From contig NC_037594.1 in the NCBI RefSeq assembly GCF_003073045.1, positions 21,210,927 through 21,274,926 of the forward strand: a DNA stretch of 64,000 nucleotides, read 5' to 3'. The notes under the pieces are model-generated. The model had not been told where the DNA came from. It searched no databases and was given only the letters and a program-made list of their open reading frames with translations. Numbering within the stretch: position 1 is the stretch's first letter; every line of letters begins with the position of its first letter. The position numbers and the translations under genes were made by a program. Positions 14,706 through 25,175 of this stretch are shown here, piece after piece. This DNA is from Pomacea canaliculata (lineage: Eukaryota; Mollusca; Gastropoda; Architaenioglossa; Ampullariidae).

Positions 14706-14790
14706 GACTAGACTTATGCCTCATAAATGTACAAGGTGTCAAAGATGAAAGGGTAATTATATGCTTGTACTGGCATTAATAAAAGTTAAA
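14706..14790 (+). repeat. 85-bp perfect direct repeat, copy 2
   Basis: Identical to 12658-12742, in the same orientation, 2,048 bp further on. Its AATAAA is at 14778-14783. No poly(A) tail or target-site duplication is visible at either end. Confidence 0.95.
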
Positions 14791-14887
14791 ATGCTTTAAG
14801 CAGTTGTGTTTTTGTGAAAAAATGTGCAGCAATATGCATGCAAGTATGCCTGGGATTTCATATTTGATCAACAGAAGTAGGAAGTTA

Positions 14888-15060
14888 TTGGTTTTATGCC
14901 AAGCCACCAACTAAAGCTATATCACAGCAAAGCAGCCAGCCCAGTAAACAAATGCCACATACAGAAAAAGAACTGCGTGTCCAAGATGTAAGCTGAACCC
15001 AGGACAGCCAATCCTCACTGTACACACAGGCACTAACCCTTGTGCCACCAAACCATGCCA
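14888..15060 (-). mobile_element. tRNA-derived SINE relic
   Basis: Read on the minus strand, it begins with an A-box-like TGGCACAAGGG and a B-box-like GGGTTCAGC. A body containing TGATATAGCTTTAGTTGGTG follows, and it ends near TAAAACCAATAAC. The same body sequence recurs on the minus strand at about 23527-23680 (ATATAGCCTCAGTTGCTGGC), which marks it as a dispersed repeat. A box, B box and tRNA-unrelated body are the standard SINE layout. The ends are approximate and the copy is degenerate. Confidence 0.65.
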
Positions 15061-16370
15061 AGATTTGTTTTGGAGTTGGGGAGGAGGGAGATGTGCACCG
15101 TCATGTCATACAATTCTAACATCATGGGGTTTCTTCTAAAAATGACACAAACATGCATTGAGCACCTTAGCAATTGTTTTATACCTACTGACACTGCTAA
15201 TGCTAATCTACAGGAACTGCACCAGTAATACAGGAAAAACTTCTCATCCAGCCAGATATCAAGTTCACTTTACCAGTTTTATGCTGTTATGATTTGAGGA
15301 AAGCAAGTGCTGAAGACTTACTGATATATTGTGATTTTAAAACTTGGGGTGACGCACTTTTACAATCCAATGCTTTTAGATTCATGAGTCATGAAGCAGA
15401 AGAAGGAAAAACATATATAATTTGTTTTAATAGTCTAACAATGTATATGGTGATAAGCAATAACACAATGTACACAACTGACCATATTCACATCACCCAT
15501 AGTTTACCTAGACTAAATCTTGCACAGATGAACATTTCTAGTATAGCCATCCCGGATAACAAAAATCGTTGATTAGCTTGCAATGAATCTATCAAAATGG
15601 GTCATTTATACCAACAAGCTATTCTATTAAAAAACGTATGGTCGAATTTAACTTTAATAGTTTTGTTCATGCTGTCATCACACTGTTCATTCTAAATCTA
15701 AGGCACTTGGGAGTACTTCCTAGGTTCAGCTAAATATATGGAATTTACATTTTCACAGCAGTCTCTCTAGCCATGTTACTTTTGTGACAAGCATTTGTCA
15801 CTCTGAATAAACTATGTTTAAGTTCATAGAGTGCTGACAATAAAACATGCCTGTTTTAAATTAGTCTTTTGGGGAAACTTGGTGTTGATCTGAATATTAT
15901 TTTTTGAATGTTTTTAGATTTCCTAATGAACATCAGTGCCTCTTATGTGAAATGACATGCAACCACGATCACAAGAAACCTTTGTTTTTTACACTTAATG
16001 AAATGCAAAAGTGGATTTAAACAAAAAAGGTATTTATCAAAACTGAAGTATGAGCGATGACCAAACAGTAACACAACTATACTGAACAATGCTCTGGTCC
16101 AGCCATTCTGCATCTTTCTAGAGCCCGTTCTTAAGGAATTAAATCATGTTAAAGATAATGAATGACAACATTTTACTTTCAGTAGTTGTGATTTTCTAAA
16201 TATTTGAAATATAATGTCTTTGAAGTGTTTATCACCACACTATACTGCAACTATCATACAAGATTCATAAGCAAACAAGATTTCTAAATACTTTGGCAGC
16301 AAAAGAACCTGCTGCATCTAGATGCATTCCTGTTTCATGCCAACAAAATAAAATCTTCACTTTTAATTTT

Positions 16371-18788
16371 CTATAGTTTATCACGTGATAGGTTTTCTAT
16401 AAGCTTCTTTGTCAAGCCTGGCACAAGTCCTACATGCTCATCAGCACATTTCACAGCACAAGCTTCAACTTCTGCACGGAATTTTGCCATGTCATTTTCT
16501 GTGGTTGTTGATGAAATCCTGTCTCGAACTTTATCCTCACAGCTCATCACACATCGATGCAGCCTGTCCTGCAAAAAGCAAAGCTAACATTTACATTGGG
16601 TGGCACAATCTTAATGTGCAAAATTTTGTTATATACAAATATTCAAGTGTATAATTAGCTATACAGGATGTAAGCTAATGACTTAAAGGATGATAATTAA
16701 GACTATTTCCGTTGTTCTCTGCTTCAAAAGAAGACTTAAAATATTAAAATTATGGTCTTGGGAAAAAATCAAATGAAGCTGCATCCATATGTATGTATGA
16801 AAATTTGTGTATGCAAGATATTTCCACTGACATCTTTTTTTAAAAATTGGAGTGATGCAATTTATGAATAAAACTGCAAAACATGTCTGTATTTGGAGGA
16901 GTGTCTCTATTATAGATGTTCTTTTTTATCAAATCTCTGGTAGTGAAACTTTTAGTGAATCATCATCCACCAAAACAAAGCATGCTGTATGGTCTCCTTC
17001 TTTGCAGTCTTTAATAGGGAGGCTCTGTAGCCATAATGATAGTGCACTTAACTTCAAGGCCACAGTTTTTGGTTTGTTTGGGCTAGTGACCAGAAAAGTC
17101 AGTGAACAGTTACTCAATTTATTGAAAACTGTAAAGGTGTTTGGAGCAGAGGATTGGACTCTGCCTTGCCACTTTTGTTTCCCTTTACAGCCATTAAAGG
17201 GACTTACTATTTTTTGTTCATTGGGTAATTATATGTAATAGTAAACAAAACCCACATATATCCCTTAAGATTAAATGTTTATTTGAAACAAATAGGTAAG
17301 AAAGAAAAGCACAGATCACACATACCTGATAAACCTGTAGTTCATTTTGAATATAGTTTTGAGCTTTGTTGACTCTGTTGGAACACTGATCAATGCAATG
17401 CTGTACTTCCTCTAGGCTGTAACTGCTGTTTTCACAGCATTTGGTGCTGCATCGGTACATGTCAGCCTGAACAGATATCAAGCAACATGAAAATATAAGC
17501 AGATACGAATGTGCTACACCAGAACTTTAGAATTTCCTTTCTAAGGACTTACTGGAGTGCAGATTAGAAGATTTTAATCAACCAAATTCCTCCCAGATAC
17601 AAGCCATCCAACAAAGACCCTTACCCCAGCATAGAATAATAATTAGGGTCTGAAATGCGGCATCAATGTAGAATACACACAGAAAACATGTAGGCTACCT
17701 CTAAATCTATATCTGTATCAAATCATCTAAAATCCAAGTTAAAAAGTAGAAACTTAAAATTATAACACAAAGCTACATAAACTAGACTAAAGCAACATTA
17801 GGGATTCGGTAACCAATAGAGTTCACCACCACGACGGACTTGACAGGCCTCATAGCCATCGATAGCAATTTAACGACAGTAGCAGAAAAAGAGGGTACCA
17901 GTACAGTATACCACCAAAGCAGGCTTGGCAGGCCTCGCAGATTAACAAAAGGAAAAGAGAAAGAGGGAAAAAAACTAAACTAAACAGTTCACCATCAATG
18001 CGAACCTGGCAAACCTAGACAGCAACAGGAAAAGATCTCACAAGCAAGAGTTGACAACACCTGCGGCGCCACAAAACAGCGATTCTTCCCCTCCTCCCAC
18101 ATCTCTCCAACCCACACTCCCTCCTCCATATCCACATTTCCCCGAGATCCCCATACGCTACAGGTGAAAGCACTTTCCTTTCCAAAATCAACAACCCTCG
18201 TGGGACACCAGGAACCCCTTCTTGCAACAGTGGACCAATATAACCATTTATCAACTGGTACCAGTCAGTTGATTTAAAGGACAGGGCTTCTGCTTACGCA
18301 AAAAATTGCGTACGGTACGCATTAAAAGTTCGGAGGACCCCTTCAATTTTCGTCAATGGGGTCCGCTTCAAATCTGGGCGAAGAACAGGGACCCCTTAAA
18401 AATCTGAAGGGGTCCTTGGGACCCCAAAGAATTTAGCCTTAGCAAAAGCCCTGAAGGATAAATAAATAATGAATACATTTTATAAACTATAAATCCCTCT
18501 TATAGAGTCAGAAAATGACGTAAATTTAAAGGATGCGTCTACGTGCGCTGCACAGTATATATGTATAAAAACAGTGTTTACTAATTGTGAAGGATACCCT
18601 TCAGACGTGAATGTCAATGGAAGAAACACCGGTACCGATATGATGAAATGTAAACACAATAATACGTATAAATAAAGCACTATTTAGTCTTGTCACAAAC
18701 ACACCTGAAGCTTTCTTAAGCAATCCTTGTCTAAATTTGTAACCATCGTTGAGACAGCCTTCTGCACACGTGCTTGAGCACCATCCAT
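16371..18788 (-). CDS. FAM136A: FAM136A orthologue, mitochondrial CX3C protein
   Basis: Three exons on the minus strand: 18788-18705 (28 codons), 17466-17326 (47 codons) and 16568-16371 (65 codons plus TAG). All junctions are phase 0 with GT-AG ends. The 140-residue product compares with 138 in human. Seen: start MDGAQARVQKAV, then CX3C pairs at residues 34-38, 52-56, 81-85 and 112-116, and the conserved ending VPGLTKKLIENL. This is the FAM136 family pattern (DUF842). Known: it is a small protein of the mitochondrial intermembrane space, where paired CX3C helices are usually oxidised to disulfides; its molecular role is not well established. The start is the first ATG in frame with the conserved VQKAV segment. 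Divergent from DYNC2I2 and convergent with the integrin gene. Confidence 0.95.
17821..18020. repeat. Degenerate three-copy tandem repeat, period about 80-85 bp
   Basis: Three related blocks start near 17821, 17906 and 17986, each shaped like GTTCACCACCA...GGACTTGACAGGCCT...CAG and separated by purine-rich spacers. They lie in the first intron of FAM136A, just beside a MITE copy. The repeat is recognisable by eye but strongly diverged. Confidence 0.5.
18282..18453 (+). mobile_element. Short non-autonomous DNA transposon (MITE), copy 1
   Basis: A 172-bp element starts CAGGGCTTCTGCTTACG and ends TTAGCAAAAGCCCTG, so its ends are imperfect inverted repeats (CAGGGCTTyTGCT). It is flanked by AAGGA on both sides. 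Internal palindromes (TGCGTAC/GTACGCA, GGACCCC/GGGGTCC) make it hairpin-rich. It is about 95% identical to 23862-24036 by eye. There is no coding capacity. The CAGGG-type ends suggest a hAT-like family, but the 5-bp duplication does not fit the usual 8 bp, so the superfamily is open. Confidence 0.85.
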
Positions 18789-19022
18789 TTTGAATCTCAT
18801 AGGGAGCCACAACAATTGCTGCTGTTTCATTGATATAAAACTTATTTGTCATAATAACAACCCAAGGAAAGAAGTTTAGCCATATTTTATTATAAACTTA
18901 ATTATTATATTATTTATTTATTAAGTTAAGTGATTAAGAAACACAAGTAGTGCGGTATAGAAGACGACAAACTTTATTGTACTCGCCAAGGGAGGAAAAA
19001 AGACGGATTCATATTTTTCATT
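18789..19022. promoter_or_regulatory. Shared bidirectional promoter region, FAM136A / DYNC2I2
   Basis: 234 bp separate the start codons of two divergent genes, so both core promoters and 5' UTRs must lie here or overlap, unless untranslated first exons lie further out. No clear TATA box is seen. An X-box-like site lies at 18848-18861. Both products are housekeeping-type or ciliary proteins, for which divergent promoters are common. Confidence 0.7.
18848..18861 (+). promoter_or_regulatory. Candidate RFX X-box
   Basis: GTCATAATAACAAC fits the X-box pattern RYYNYY-N(1-3)-RRNRAC with one mismatch (the last base of the first half-site). It lies 162 bp upstream of the DYNC2I2 start. RFX factors bind X-boxes in front of ciliary genes, and DYNC2I2 is a ciliary gene. 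A one-mismatch match can arise by chance in AT-rich DNA. Confidence 0.35.
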
Positions 19023-22000
19023 ATGTTTACAGACGAAAGACTAGAACCTGTAGAATTCAAATCATGTTGGAAAAAAGAGATGTAATTCTTTTTTTGGAAT
19101 TAGAATAATTGTTCTGTTTTTTAAATTATCAAATACAAAACTGGGTCGCGGAAGAAAATTATTTACATTGACAACCGCAATACGAGGTGACTGAGAAACA
19201 TTATTATGATTGTAACAAACCTCACTTATTAACTATATCAGTTTCTTTATGTGTAATATTACAGATACGTGTCTGATGCTGGCGCTCAAACACAAGATCT
19301 ACAAGTGAAGGATGCTGTTTGCCAATCTTTTTATGCCAACGAGGTGGGGGTAAGTAACGAAAAGAAGATTGACAAGATTATATATATACGTGTTGTGAGC
19401 GAATTTTTCTTAGCAATTATTATTCTAATGGGTTGTGCAAGTAGGTTGTCTTCAGCCAGCGCATAGTTTTACTTGTGATTACATTTTATACTTTAAGGAC
19501 ATATCTTTAATTCCTTAACTCTTTTGAGATTCGATCGTTTAATGTGACCAAACATCACAACTATATATATATGTTTCAGGAAAGTAACAACAAAGAAGAA
19601 AAAACTAAATCAAAACAATATCTAAATACACACTTGATATGAAAGTATTAAATCATCTTCTCGTTACACATACAATGTGAGAAAATGTGATCTGCTAAAA
19701 TTGCCATTCATTTAGCCCATGTAGCAATATCATTAATGATAAGTGTAAATTTACACTTCATAAAATTCATGTACCATCTATAAACATATGTTTATATTAT
19801 GGCAGATGCATTAACTTTTATGATATGTTCCATTTTTTAAAGACACAGACAGAGAGGGACAGTCAAATAAAGCTGACTTTGGCCAAAGTTGATGATGAAA
19901 GTCTAGCTGCATTCTTGCGCTCTGTAGAACCTCTTTTTACCAAATGCATTAAAAGCAACAACAAAAGCAGAGCTTTTGAAGGTAACTTTATGTACTCTTT
20001 CTTGGTCTGCTTTTGTTTATATTATTGAACATGATAATTTGGTATACTTTGTTTAAAGAACAGTACAGGAGATTATAGGTGTATAATTAGTTAGATGAGG
20101 AGGGACTTAAGCTTTGAGAGATTGTACAGGATAGGAGTTCTGCAGAAATCTTTTCTAGTTTTTCTTTGATGGCACATGTATAAGATATCACTTATTGTCT
20201 CTATTTTGTACTTAACTGGTGATCTGCAGGTTTAGAGAAACACCCTGAAAATGAAGCTGCTTCAGTCACATGTACACATACGTTGTCCTACAGCGAACTC
20301 AATGGAGAGGTATGTATTGCTAGGTCATGCTGTATTTCTCTGTCTGAATTTATGAAAAAAAATAAGTAGATGACATTTAGAATAAGTATTTTATAGGTGT
20401 GTTACAAACAGCCTCCATGAATATCAGTGAAAAAGCAAGCTCAAACTATGGACAATATGCAAATGGGTTTTTCAAAATGTTTCTAACAATGATGACCTTT
20501 TTTTCATAAGAAACCCGTCAGAAACTTAATTAGCAAGCCTGAATGAATATGCCTTTTAAAGTTCACACTAACAATAACAAAATGATTTCCAGTCTAACAT
20601 TTAACACAGTTGCAGGTAACAGGACTATCGTGGAATGCCACTGGTAGCACTCTAGCTGCTTCATATCCTTTTTTGTGGTTGAGAGCATGCAGAAGCTGCT
20701 CTTCATTCAAAGTCTTTGGAGAATTAAGTCAGCTGAAGAAATGAATATATATATAACAAATTTTGTTGGATAGAAATTCCAAAACTACAATGCAGACTTA
20801 TGCACCACAGTAATTGCAAACCAGAATGAAATACATTTCTTATGCAAGCATTTAGAAGAAATTAGAGACATACATTTCTCTTTTTTATACATGCCTAAAC
20901 CTGGACCTTCCTGAAAGGAAAATGAAGAAATTTTACTTCATATGTTTGGTTCAGCTAGTAGTGTTAGCAGGAAATGATAAGTTCCTTGACTTAAGCACAT
21001 TTGGACGGTTTGACCATGAGGACTGGTGCACTCACAAAGCAGCTGTGGGCACTTGGAACTTGGATCGACATGGCGTAAAGGAAGACAGACCTGACTCAGT
21101 CATTGACTCCTCTTGTTGTGTGATGTGCCTGCAGTTCCACCCAGAGAATCCGGCATGGCTAGCAGGGGGAAGTTTTAATGGTAAGTAAATAACAGTCTGC
21201 ATTATTACTGGTGAGTTCTGGATATAGAGTGTTGCCATAGAAACAGCAGCAATTAACTCGACATTACTCGGTCTGTTTCTCAGTTGACAGTTCAATTAAT
21301 TTTCTTAATCATGAGCAATACTCATCATGTATAATATGCTCATTGCTACAATTATTTTTATATCCCAGAGCTATTTATTAGAATGATGTTCTTGCTTTAT
21401 TTTTCCTTAAACCAACATGGATATGTTTCCTGCAATCATCATTGTCATCATTTTCTTGTAATGGTTGGCTATGAGATGGGATCAGCATCATTGGCACAGA
21501 TTTATTATGTATGAAACCCTATCATTTGAAAATAATTATGCACTCAAAATAACCTTTGACTCTTGTTGTATAAAGGCTATGTAATGTTCCTAAGTCAGTG
21601 TATCCACAAAAACATATCAAATTTATGTTCAGAAACTTATCTTCACAAAAATTTGAATTTGTCGATACCTTAAAAAATATAATCACTCCAAACTCTATTT
21701 TACTGGAACAAAATTTAGATTTGTTTCTACAATTCCAACAAAATATCTCTCTATATTTAGGAGAAGTGCTGTTGTGGGATCTTAGCCAGGAAGATGATTT
21801 GCTCTTAGCCACATCTGGTATTGGAGATGATGCTCATCGAGAACCTGTTGTTCGTGTTCTCTGGATCACAGACACAACTAAAAAGACACAACTTAATGTA
21901 AGCAGAGTTTAGGCTTACTGAAGGGGATTCTAAAGTACCCTTTTTCTTTTAATGAAATCATAGTTACATATTCCTCTTTTTCTTCCTGTTTAGTGCAATG

Positions 22001-25000
22001 TGTGTAAATGTGTGTGCACGTGTAAACACATTTGTGAGCTTGACCTGATTTTTCCAGCCTGGGTCTTATTCTACAGTATATGTCAAGTCTTTTGCAGTGT
22101 GGGACACAAAGTCATCTTATCAAAAATGTAAATGGTTTAACACTTTATTCACAATGTCATTAATCTATTTAACTTTCAGATTATAAGCATTGGAGGTGAT
22201 GGGAAAATTCTGATCTGGAAAGTTGATCAGAAGAAAAGAAAACTGAGACTGATTGATGGGTAAGAATCAACAAATGTACAAATATACAGGAACGTAACAG
22301 CTTGTGGCGAAACGGCCATTGACAACATTGGCCTTATATGTGTACTCAGTGTTACATATCTGAATAAATGTATTGTTCATTAAATCTTTCAACAGGATAT
22401 TAAGTAAAAAAAATGCAGTCATTTTAATGCCTATGAGCATCAACAAAACACATTTGGTGAAAATGTAAAATAATGCAAAGGAAGTCGTCCCTGCCTCCCA
22501 GAATGTGAGAAGACTACAGAAGCAGTCTATGCCCTATTTTAGGAATTGCACGGTTCTTTTGCGTACCTTTTATGTGTTTCAGGTGATGTGATACATACCT
22601 AAGGGATGTAAAACACTATTTTTTCATGTTGTTTATTGATCTTAGATTTGTTGTGATGGCTCAGAGTTTGCCACCCAGCATGAAGGTGCGAGGTGTCCGT
22701 GGTGACAAAGAGATTAGCCTCACAAGCATTGTGTTCAGTCATGAAGATTCAGACACATTTCTGGTTGGATCTGAGAGTGGCTGCATTTTTAAGTGCAACA
22801 TTCATGCTAAAGGCAACCCTGCAGGCAGTAAGTAGTCTGCTTTCTATGGATGCCTGTACTCTAGTGGTAGTAGATACCTTTTAATGTTTTTTTAAAAAAC
22901 AGTGTTTTGAAAAAAAATGTTTTCTGTTGATATAGGTGATCTCTTATTTAGGTCTTTGAAGGCTAGATTGTACAGTATACATACACTCAGTCCAACTACT
23001 AACAGCCTGTGCCTTCATTTGTTGCTGACTTTATGGTTTTTAAGGTCATGTTGCATCATCAGTGCCACTTCGATCACCAGTAACTTTCACTTACCACCCT
23101 CACCATGGTCCAGTTCAGTCAGTAGACTGCTCTCACTATAATCGACATGCTTTCCTAACCTCAAGCATGGACCAGTGCCTTAGGGTGTACAACATGCTGC
23201 AGGTATGTGCCAACTGTTTATCTACTAATGCTCTGAAAAACGTGGGCGTTTATACATAGAAAAAAAGAGTTGCTGCCTGCAGGCCAATGATTTACTGTTC
23301 ACTTATTGAAAGTAAGCAGGTTCTATCTGCATCACATTTTTCTAGGCAAGGAAACCATGTTTCTGTGTGACGTTGAGTTTAAGGTATGTTATTGGGTTCC
23401 CTTGCATCCGAGATGCAAGTTGATGGCGTTACTGTGTCAAAGCCTGTTCAGCCTGGACATTGCTGCTGTCACTGTTGCAATATTGATGTGCATATCTGCC
23501 TTTGCCTGTTGACTGCTTACATTGTTGTCTATTTATAATAATTATAAATAATAAAGGGGACATTTGTATAGCACCTTTTTTCCAGCATCAGCCAGAGGGG
23601 GGAATTGGTGTTTTATACTGTGCCAGCAACTGAGGCTATATTACGGCAAGGCACCAGCATCAGCCAAACTAAAGGCACTTAAAATATAATCACACAGACA
23701 CTAATAATAAAAATGGTAGTTTATTGTGTTTTTAAGGTGAATGCCGTCAGCACAGATGCAGTCACTACAGCTCAGTTATACTACCAGCAGCAGCTGTGAT
23801 TTGTAGTAGTAGTATTAGTGGAATAGAAGTGTTGGAGGTGGTGACAGCACTAACATAAAGTCAGGGCTTCTGCTTACGCAAAAAAATGCGTACAGTACGC
23901 ATTAAAAGTTCGGAGGACCCCTTCAATTTTCGTCAATGGGGTCCACTTCAAATTTGGGCGAAGAACAGGGACCCCTTAAAAATCTGAAGAAGGGGTCCCT
24001 GGGACCCCAAAGAATTTAGCCTTAGCAGAAGCCCTGATAAAGTTGTTCATTATTTGCACACATGTGACCGTCATGGAAATCACATCAACACAGTGGCAGT
24101 GAAGACAATATATGAAGCAGGAAGCAGGATTATAGACACGAGACCATAGTTGACTCACATAGATCCAGAATTTAAAGCAGCAGGAAGAATGTTATCAGAA
24201 AATGGACCATACATATAGCAGAAAGTGTTGAACATTTGCAGGCTAGCAGTGATTTAAATCAGCAAATGAAAATCCTGGAGTTGAGATGATGTAGATATGG
24301 CATTTGAGACTGTTAGATGATGAAGAAGTCAAAAAAATGGGGCACAGGCTCGGGAAACAGTCCAAAACAGTGAGAGGCAAAACAAAGTGAAAAGCACAGA
24401 TTAGTCAGCAGACACCAAACAAGATGAAAACACAAAGGCATCCAAAGAAGAAGAACAGGGAGAACTAGTCCCCTCCAGACAGTAAAGCAAAGGGACATCA
24501 CTCTGCTTTCTTACTTTAGAGGCTTTGACTATGACTTTGCTTTTAAAACACATAAATGCTGTTTTGGGTCATAGTCAAATGTTCAAGCGTTTCATTTATA
24601 CTCCAGGCTCACCCAGTTCTAATTATCGAACCCGGAGAAGGCTATCTTTTCTCATGTGCCTGGTCACCTGCTAGCCCTACTCTTCTGGCCACCACAACAG
24701 AGAGTGGTTATCTGCTGCTGTATGACCTTGGTTCTGGAAAGTTAGTGCCTATCCACCGCATTGAGGCCAGTCCCTCCAAACAGCCAGTCTTTACACTGCA
24801 GTTCAATTCTAAACAGTGAGTCTTTTCTATCATAGACATTTACAATAATAATCTGCCTTAAAATCTTGCTTTTAAAAGTGAAACAGTCATGTACAAGTGA
24901 AACAATAATAAATGAGAAAATTTTCAGGATAAAATGTGTAGAAAAGCCTAAAATCTGTAAGCCATATAACAAGATTTATGGATCAAATATTACAAAGGAC

Positions 25001-25175
25001 CTTTCTGACACATGTTTTTTTTTTCTTGCTGCTCTTGAATGGCAGAAGTCAGCTGTTGGCAACTGGGGATGGAGTGGGCTTCATTCGTGTGTTTACCTTG
25101 AGCAAAGATCTACTGTCCTCCACAAGTCAAAAGGTTGAACAGCTGGCAAACCTGATCACTATGGGAGCAGAATGA
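19023..25175 (+). CDS. DYNC2I2: Cytoplasmic dynein-2 intermediate chain 2 (WDR34), complete
   Basis: Twelve exons join in frame: 19023-19081, 19265-19349, 19843-19981, 20230-20309, 20616-20662, 20999-21180, 21761-21897, 22180-22259, 22646-22827, 23045-23202, 24607-24815 and 25046-25175 (TGA). They give 495 residues; human has 536. It belongs to the dynein-2 motor that drives retrograde intraflagellar transport in cilia. Seen: an N-terminal stretch with AQTQ (27-30) and VGTQT (47-51), then a WD40 propeller with hallmark segments GRFDHEDW, AVGTWNLDRHG, GEVLLWDLS, GGDGKILIWK, SVPLRSPVTF, LLLYDLGSGK and LATGDGVGFIRVF, collinear with human WDR34. Exon 1 (MFTDERLEP...) is the least conserved but fits by phase and position. 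All introns are GT-AG except intron 5 (20663-20998), which is AT-AC of U12 type. A poly(A) hexamer lies at 25329-25334. Confidence 0.94.
20663..20998 (+). other. DYNC2I2: U12-type AT-AC intron in DYNC2I2
   Basis: Exon 5 ends ...GCTGCTTC and the intron begins ATATCCTTTT, a perfect U12 AT-AC donor. The intron ends TTAAGCAC, preceded by TTCCTTGAC at 20982-20990, a perfect match to the branch-point consensus TTCCTTRAY, about 9-10 nt before the acceptor. Joining these ends gives A-A-S-F-G-R-F-D-H, collinear with A-C-A-Y-G-R-L-D-H of human WDR34. Using the upstream AG at 20969-20970 instead runs into an early stop. Confidence 0.9.
23527..23680 (-). mobile_element. SINE/LINE-tail relic in DYNC2I2 intron 10
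   Basis: On the minus strand it reads GCCTTGCCGTAATATAGCC, TCAGTTGCTGGC, then TATAAAACACCAATTC, and further on GGTGCTATACAAATGTCC followed by an ATT-rich tail. The first part matches the body of the SINE at 14888-15060. The second part is the 3' terminal style shared by many invertebrate SINEs and LINEs. The ends are approximate. Confidence 0.6.
23862..24036 (+). mobile_element. Short non-autonomous DNA transposon (MITE), copy 2
   Basis: A 175-bp relative of 18282-18453 in the same orientation, starting CAGGGCTTCTGCTTACG and ending TTAGCAGAAGCCCTG. It is flanked on both sides by ATAAAGT. It differs from copy 1 by a few substitutions and a 3-bp length difference. It lies within DYNC2I2 intron 10. 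Confidence 0.88.

Noticed and set aside
18015..18254. 79-codon minus-strand frame in the FAM136A intron
   Set aside because: It lies between proven exons 1 and 2, overlaps the degenerate repeat block and has no recognisable domain.
20941..20998. Conventional AG acceptor at 20970 for DYNC2I2 exon 6
   Set aside because: It introduces an early stop and spoils the conserved GRFDHEDW alignment; the AC acceptor keeps both.
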